This document shows, piece by piece, positions 61,381 to 64,000 of a DNA stretch of 64,000 nt. How positions within the stretch are numbered: position 1 is the first letter of the stretch; each line of letters begins with the position of its first letter. The stretch spans positions 868,001 through 932,000 of the forward strand of contig CAVVCQ010000008.1 in assembly GCA_963746805.1 (NCBI GenBank). The letters are read 5' to 3'. The DNA is from DATHTC01 sp963746805 (lineage in GTDB: Bacteria; Actinomycetota; Thermoleophilia; Gaiellales; Gaiellaceae). Below the pieces are notes generated by a model. That model did no database searches and was not told the origin of the DNA. It saw only the letters and a program-made list of their open reading frames with translations. The position numbers and the translations under genes were made by a program.

Positions 61381-61508
61381 GTGCGCGCGTAGACGATCCC
61401 GAGCACATCGCCAGAAAGGACACGTCCTGGTCTCAGAGACCGGACACGGCCGCACCGGCCATGCACGTCACACGTTCGTGACGGAGTCGTCACACCCGGA
61501 CGGCCGCG

Positions 61509-61545
61509 CCGGACACGGCCGGGGTCTGACCCCGGTCATGTCCGG
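61509..61545. terminator. Long imperfect palindrome between convergent genes (REP-like)
   Basis: Outer arms 61509-61515 and 61539-61545 (CCGGACA/TGTCCGG) and inner arms 61519-61525 and 61529-61535 (CCGGGGT/ACCCCGG) stack into a ~16-bp stem with one mismatch and the loop CTG. CCGGACACGG also occurs at 61440-61449 and 30838-30847. It lies between the kinase and rfbB, so it may terminate both. Confidence 0.55.
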
Positions 61546-61607
61546 TTCCGGCCATGGGCGTGCGGAAGTCGTGACGGTTCCGGCACACCTCAGCCCGGGG
61601 CGTAGGG

Positions 61608-62594
61608 TCAGGCGCCGAGGCGCTCGGCGTACTGCTGCTCGTAGTACGCGCGGAACTCGCCGGACTTGATCGGCTCCCACCAGGCGCGGTGCTCCCGGTA
61701 CCACGCAACCGTCTGCTCGAGGCCCTCGGCGAGCTCCTGCTCCGGCTCCCAGCCGAGGCCGCGCAGCTTCGAGGAGTCGAGCGCGTAGCGGCGGTCGTGC
61801 CCGGGGCGGTCCTCGACGTGGCGGACGAGCCCGGGATCGGCGCCCGTCAGCTCCAGGATCCGTCCCACGAGCTCGAGGTTCTCGCGCTCGTCACCGCCGA
61901 CGTTGTAGACCTCGCCCGCGCGGCCCTCGCGCAGCACGAGCTCTATCGCCGCGCAGTGGTCCTCGGCGAAGAGCCACTCACGCCGCTGGCGCCCGTCGCC
62001 GTAGACCGGGAGCGGCAATCCGTCGAGCGCGTTCGTGACCATCAGCGGGACGAGCTTCTCCGGGTACTGGTTCGGCCCGTACGTGTTGGCGCCGCGCGTG
62101 ATCGACGCGTCGACGCCGTAGGTCCGCACGTACGCGAGCACCTGCAGGTCGCCGCCCGCCTTCGACGCCGAGTACGGGCTCGACGGTCGGAGCGGATCGT
62201 CCTCGACCGAGGCGCCCCCGCCCTCCAGGTCGCCGTAGACCTCGTCGGTCGAGACCTGGACGAGGCGCGCGTCGGTCGCGCGGCACCAGTCGAGCAGCAC
62301 CTGCGTCCCCGCGACGTCGGTCTGGATGAACTCGGCCGGGCCGAGGATCGAGCGGTCGACGTGCGTCTCGGCCGCGAAGTTCACGATCGCGTCGCAGCCG
62401 GCAGCCGCCTCGGCGACCGCGTCGGGGTCGCAGATGTCGCCCTCGACGAACTCGTGCCGCACGCCCTCGAGGTTGGCGCGGTTGCCCGAGTACGCCAGCT
62501 TGTCGAGAACGACGACGTCCTCGCCGGCCGCGACGAGGCGCCGGACGAAGTGCGAGCCGATGAAGCCCGCGCCGCCGGTGACGAGGAGGCGCAT
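61608..62594 (-). CDS. rfbB: dTDP-glucose 4,6-dehydratase RfbB/RmlB
   Basis: 328 residues from ATG 62594. NAD motif 'VTGGAGFIGSHFVRRL', catalytic 'STDEVYG', 'YSASKAGGD' (Tyr/Lys) and 'GANTYGPNQYPEKLVPLMV' define an extended SDR; 'AETHVDRSI' and 'WLFAEDHC' are RmlB-specific. It dehydrates dTDP-glucose, the second step to dTDP-rhamnose. A GTG nine nt upstream would overlap the TAAGGT hexamer, so the ATG is preferred. Confidence 0.95.
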   Translation of the reverse strand: MRLLVTGGAGFIGSHFVRRLVAAGEDVVVLDKLAYSGNRANLEGVRHEFVEGDICDPDAVAEAAAGCDAIVNFAAETHVDRSILGPAEFIQTDVAGTQVLLDWCRATDARLVQVSTDEVYGDLEGGGASVEDDPLRPSSPYSASKAGGDLQVLAYVRTYGVDASITRGANTYGPNQYPEKLVPLMVTNALDGLPLPVYGDGRQRREWLFAEDHCAAIELVLREGRAGEVYNVGGDERENLELVGRILELTGADPGLVRHVEDRPGHDRRYALDSSKLRGLGWEPEQELAEGLEQTVAWYREHRAWWEPIKSGEFRAYYEQQYAERLGA

Positions 62595-62601
62595 GCGCCG
62601 C

Positions 62602-62607
62602 ACCTTA
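62602..62607 (-). promoter_or_regulatory. -10-like hexamer TAAGGT, seven nt before ATG of rfbB
   Basis: Its TAA is the stop codon of the SRPBCC gene. It could also be read as an AAGGTG ribosome-binding site, so the two readings compete. Confidence 0.3.
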
Positions 62608-63054
62608 GCTTCGCGCCAGGAGCGTCGCCCCCAGCCGCTCGGCCAGTCCCTCGCCGCCCTTTCGCATGACCGCGTGGTGGTTCCACTCGAACACCGGCCG
62701 CGCGATCAGCGCCGCGAGATTCATCCACCGCCGCGTCGTGTGGACGTTCCACTCGTACGTGACGACGGTCGGCGAGCCGTCCCACAGTCGCCACCGGCCC
62801 TCCCCCGCGAGCTCGCCCGTCGCCGTGCCCTCGATCAGCCGCGGCCGCTCGACGCGGGTCACGTGGACGTCGAACCGGACCGGATACGGGACGACGCTCC
62901 GCCAGACGTGGCGGTAGGTGTCGTCGCCGAGCTCCTCGACCGACTCGACGCCGCGCCACCACTCGGGCCAGCGCGCGACGTCGTGGATCGCCTCCCACAC
63001 GGGATCGAGCGGCGCGTCGAGGACCCAGGTCGTCAGGAAGCGGTAGTCGGCCAC
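62605..63054 (-). CDS. SRPBCC/polyketide-cyclase-type protein
   Basis: 149 residues from GTG 63054, with GAGG five nt upstream (an ATG at 63072 is possible). 'ADYRFLTTWVLDAPLDPVWEAIHDVARWPEWWRGVESVEELG' and 'TYEWNVHTTRRWMNLAALIARPVFEWNHHAVMRKGGEGLAERL' are the first strand-helix and the long C-terminal helix of an SRPBCC (START-like) fold. It binds a hydrophobic ligand or acts as a cyclase. It overlaps rmlD by 22 nt, an odd neighbour for rhamnose genes. Confidence 0.82.
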   Translation of the reverse strand: MADYRFLTTWVLDAPLDPVWEAIHDVARWPEWWRGVESVEELGDDTYRHVWRSVVPYPVRFDVHVTRVERPRLIEGTATGELAGEGRWRLWDGSPTVVTYEWNVHTTRRWMNLAALIARPVFEWNHHAVMRKGGEGLAERLGATLLARS

Positions 63055-63908
63055 TCCATCCTCGTGAGGCATTCGCGCAAACCCTCGCGCCAGTTCGGGA
63101 GGCGAGGCGTCTCGGCGCGCTCGCTGCGGAGAACCGAATAGGCGGGACGGGTCGCCGGCCGCGGGAACTCGGCGGTCGTGATCCGCCGGACGCGGCAGTC
63201 GAGCCCGGCCTCCGCGAAGATCGCCTCGGCGAAGTCCGCCCACGTGCACTCGCCCTCGGCGGCGACGTGGTAGAGCCCGAACGGCAGCGCCACGAGCTCG
63301 CGCGTCGCCGTGGCGAGATGGCCGACGTAGGTGGGGCACCCGAGCTGATCGTCGACGACCCCGACCTCGTCGCGCTCCGTCGCGAGCCGGAGCATGGTGC
63401 GGACGAAGTTCTTCCCCGTCGGCCCGAAGAGCCACGAGGTGCGGACGACCCACGCCCGCTCGCCCGCCGCGGCCTCCCCGTGGAGCTTCGTCCGCCCGTA
63501 CGCCGACACCGGGTTCGGCGCGTCCGACTCGAGGTACGGCGTCCGCTTGGTGCCGTCGAACACGTAGTCGGTCGAGTAGGCGACGAGCGGCGCGCCGAGG
63601 AGGGCGGCGTGCTGTGTCCCGCCGACGTTGACCGCGGCCGCGCCCTGCGGATCCGCCTCGGCGCCGTCCACGTCCGTCCAGGCGGCGGCATGCAGGACGA
63701 GCTCCGGCGGCGGCTCGACCGGCGGCGGCGGCAGGGACACGTCCCAGTCGTCCCGCGTGAGCGCCGTGAGCTCGTCGCCCGCGAACGCCTCCCGGAGCGC
63801 GCGGCCGAGCTGGCCGCCGGCCCCCGTCAGGAGGACGCGTCGCGGTCCCGGTCCGAGAGGATCGGCGATGCCGTGCTCCAGAGGTGGCGGACGCGCTCGT
63901 CGTCCCAC
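63033..63908 (-). CDS. rmlD: dTDP-4-dehydrorhamnose reductase RmlD (start uncertain)
   Basis: Up to 291 residues. 'VLLTGAGGQLGRALREAF', 'LVLHAAAWTDVDGAEADPQGAAAVN', 'YSTDYVFDGTKRTPYLESDAPNPVSAYGRTKLHGE' (Tyr/Lys) and 'WVVRTSWLFGPTGKNFVRTM' are family motifs for the final rhamnose step. The GTG at 63908 gives ~25 extra residues and an 82-nt overlap with rmlC. No ATG, GTG or TTG lies closer to the first strand, and a CTG at 63830 would cut it off. Confidence 0.9.
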   Translation of the reverse strand: MGRRARPPPLEHGIADPLGPGPRRVLLTGAGGQLGRALREAFAGDELTALTRDDWDVSLPPPPVEPPPELVLHAAAWTDVDGAEADPQGAAAVNVGGTQHAALLGAPLVAYSTDYVFDGTKRTPYLESDAPNPVSAYGRTKLHGEAAAGERAWVVRTSWLFGPTGKNFVRTMLRLATERDEVGVVDDQLGCPTYVGHLATATRELVALPFGLYHVAAEGECTWADFAEAIFAEAGLDCRVRRITTAEFPRPATRPAYSVLRSERAETPRLPNWREGLRECLTRMEWPTTAS

Positions 63909-64000
63909 GGGATGCCGTGCTCGTCCGGGTCGGCCGGGTCGTACTCGCGAGTAACGTGGTAGAGCACGAGCGCGTCGGTCAGCGCCTCGAAGCCGTGGGC
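63827..64000 (-). CDS. rmlC: dTDP-4-dehydrorhamnose 3,5-epimerase, C-terminal end (truncated by window edge)
   Basis: 57 residues are visible: 'AHGFEALTDALVLYHVTREYDPADPDEHGIPWDDERVRHLWSTASPILSDRD' has the RmlC 'HGF..L.....Y..T..Y.P..E.GI.WDD' pattern and the characteristic 'PILS.RD' tail. The start lies outside the window. It precedes rmlD on the same strand; together with rfbB this is the dTDP-rhamnose set (rmlA not seen). Confidence 0.85.
   Translation of the reverse strand, partial: AHGFEALTDALVLYHVTREYDPADPDEHGIPWDDERVRHLWSTASPILSDRDRDASS

Overview
The window looks like chromosomal DNA of a high-GC actinobacterium, most likely of the class Thermoleophilia (Gaiellales or Solirubrobacterales relatives). 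This is an inference from gene content: very high GC with GTG and TTG starts, a CtpE-like P-type ATPase, BTAD and CbxX-type regulators, a SUF system with sufC and sufB adjacent, a type-A2 aa3 oxidase, many lipoproteins with an LAGC lipobox, and DUF4328 and DUF6458 genes. I see no prophage, IS element, CRISPR array or integrated plasmid. It reads as an ordinary chromosome with several unusual operons.

Layout: 1-8135 holds the end of an AAA/TPR regulator, a CtpE-like ATPase, a secreted beta-propeller/RTX protein, a methyltransferase and EttA. 8136-17718 is an envelope region: two lipoproteins (one thioredoxin-like), an M6 metalloprotease, two VOC genes with yceH, two quinoprotein-like propellers, two more lipoproteins and a copper-ligand-free cupredoxin fold. 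17781-21970 has a CbxX-type AAA+ ATPase, then a coupled operon of a heme alpha-dioxygenase, a metallo-beta-lactamase fold and a MerB-like protein. 21967-31600 has small hydrolase, VOC and transporter genes, an orphan PilB/GspE ATPase with a GspE_N-like partner behind a structured leader, a PRC-barrel protein, a BTAD regulator opposite a PD40 protein, an unknown gene, and a small peptide/secreted protein pair.

31707-36211 is a SUF operon (sufC-sufB-VOC-VOC-VOC-sufD), with three VOC genes inserted and every junction overlapping. 36334-40642 carries tatA, tatC, an amidohydrolase, a TPR membrane protein, a STAS anti-anti-sigma factor and a diheme cytochrome c. 40609-45864 is a cytochrome oxidase operon (ctaC-ctaD-Usp-ctaE-Usp) with stress-protein genes woven in. 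The cytochrome c just before it is a plausible electron donor. 46006-52595 has a DUF6458 protein, a 1276-residue sensor kinase, a secreted LVIVD-like protein, a VOC protein and tRNA-Lys(CTT). 52621-56599 is a nucleotide-sugar operon (2-epimerase, 6-dehydrogenase, 3-oxidase-type oxidoreductase, N-acetyltransferase) resembling the Wbp route to diacetamido uronic acids. 56603-61380 is a subtilase/SpoIID pair and a Ser/Thr kinase. 61608-64000 is a dTDP-rhamnose cluster.

Two window-wide patterns matter. First, six conserved genes are each broken by exactly one extra base (ATPase, EttA, quinoprotein lipoprotein, third suf VOC, DUF4328, UDP-sugar dehydrogenase), and a seventh (PD40) has a compensating pair. 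This points to consensus insertion errors rather than decay. Second, many genes at operon starts lack a Shine-Dalgarno site and instead carry a TANNNT hexamer 6-7 nt before the start codon, suggesting widespread leaderless mRNAs. Most terminators are perfect 8-13 bp GC stems with small loops and no long T tract.
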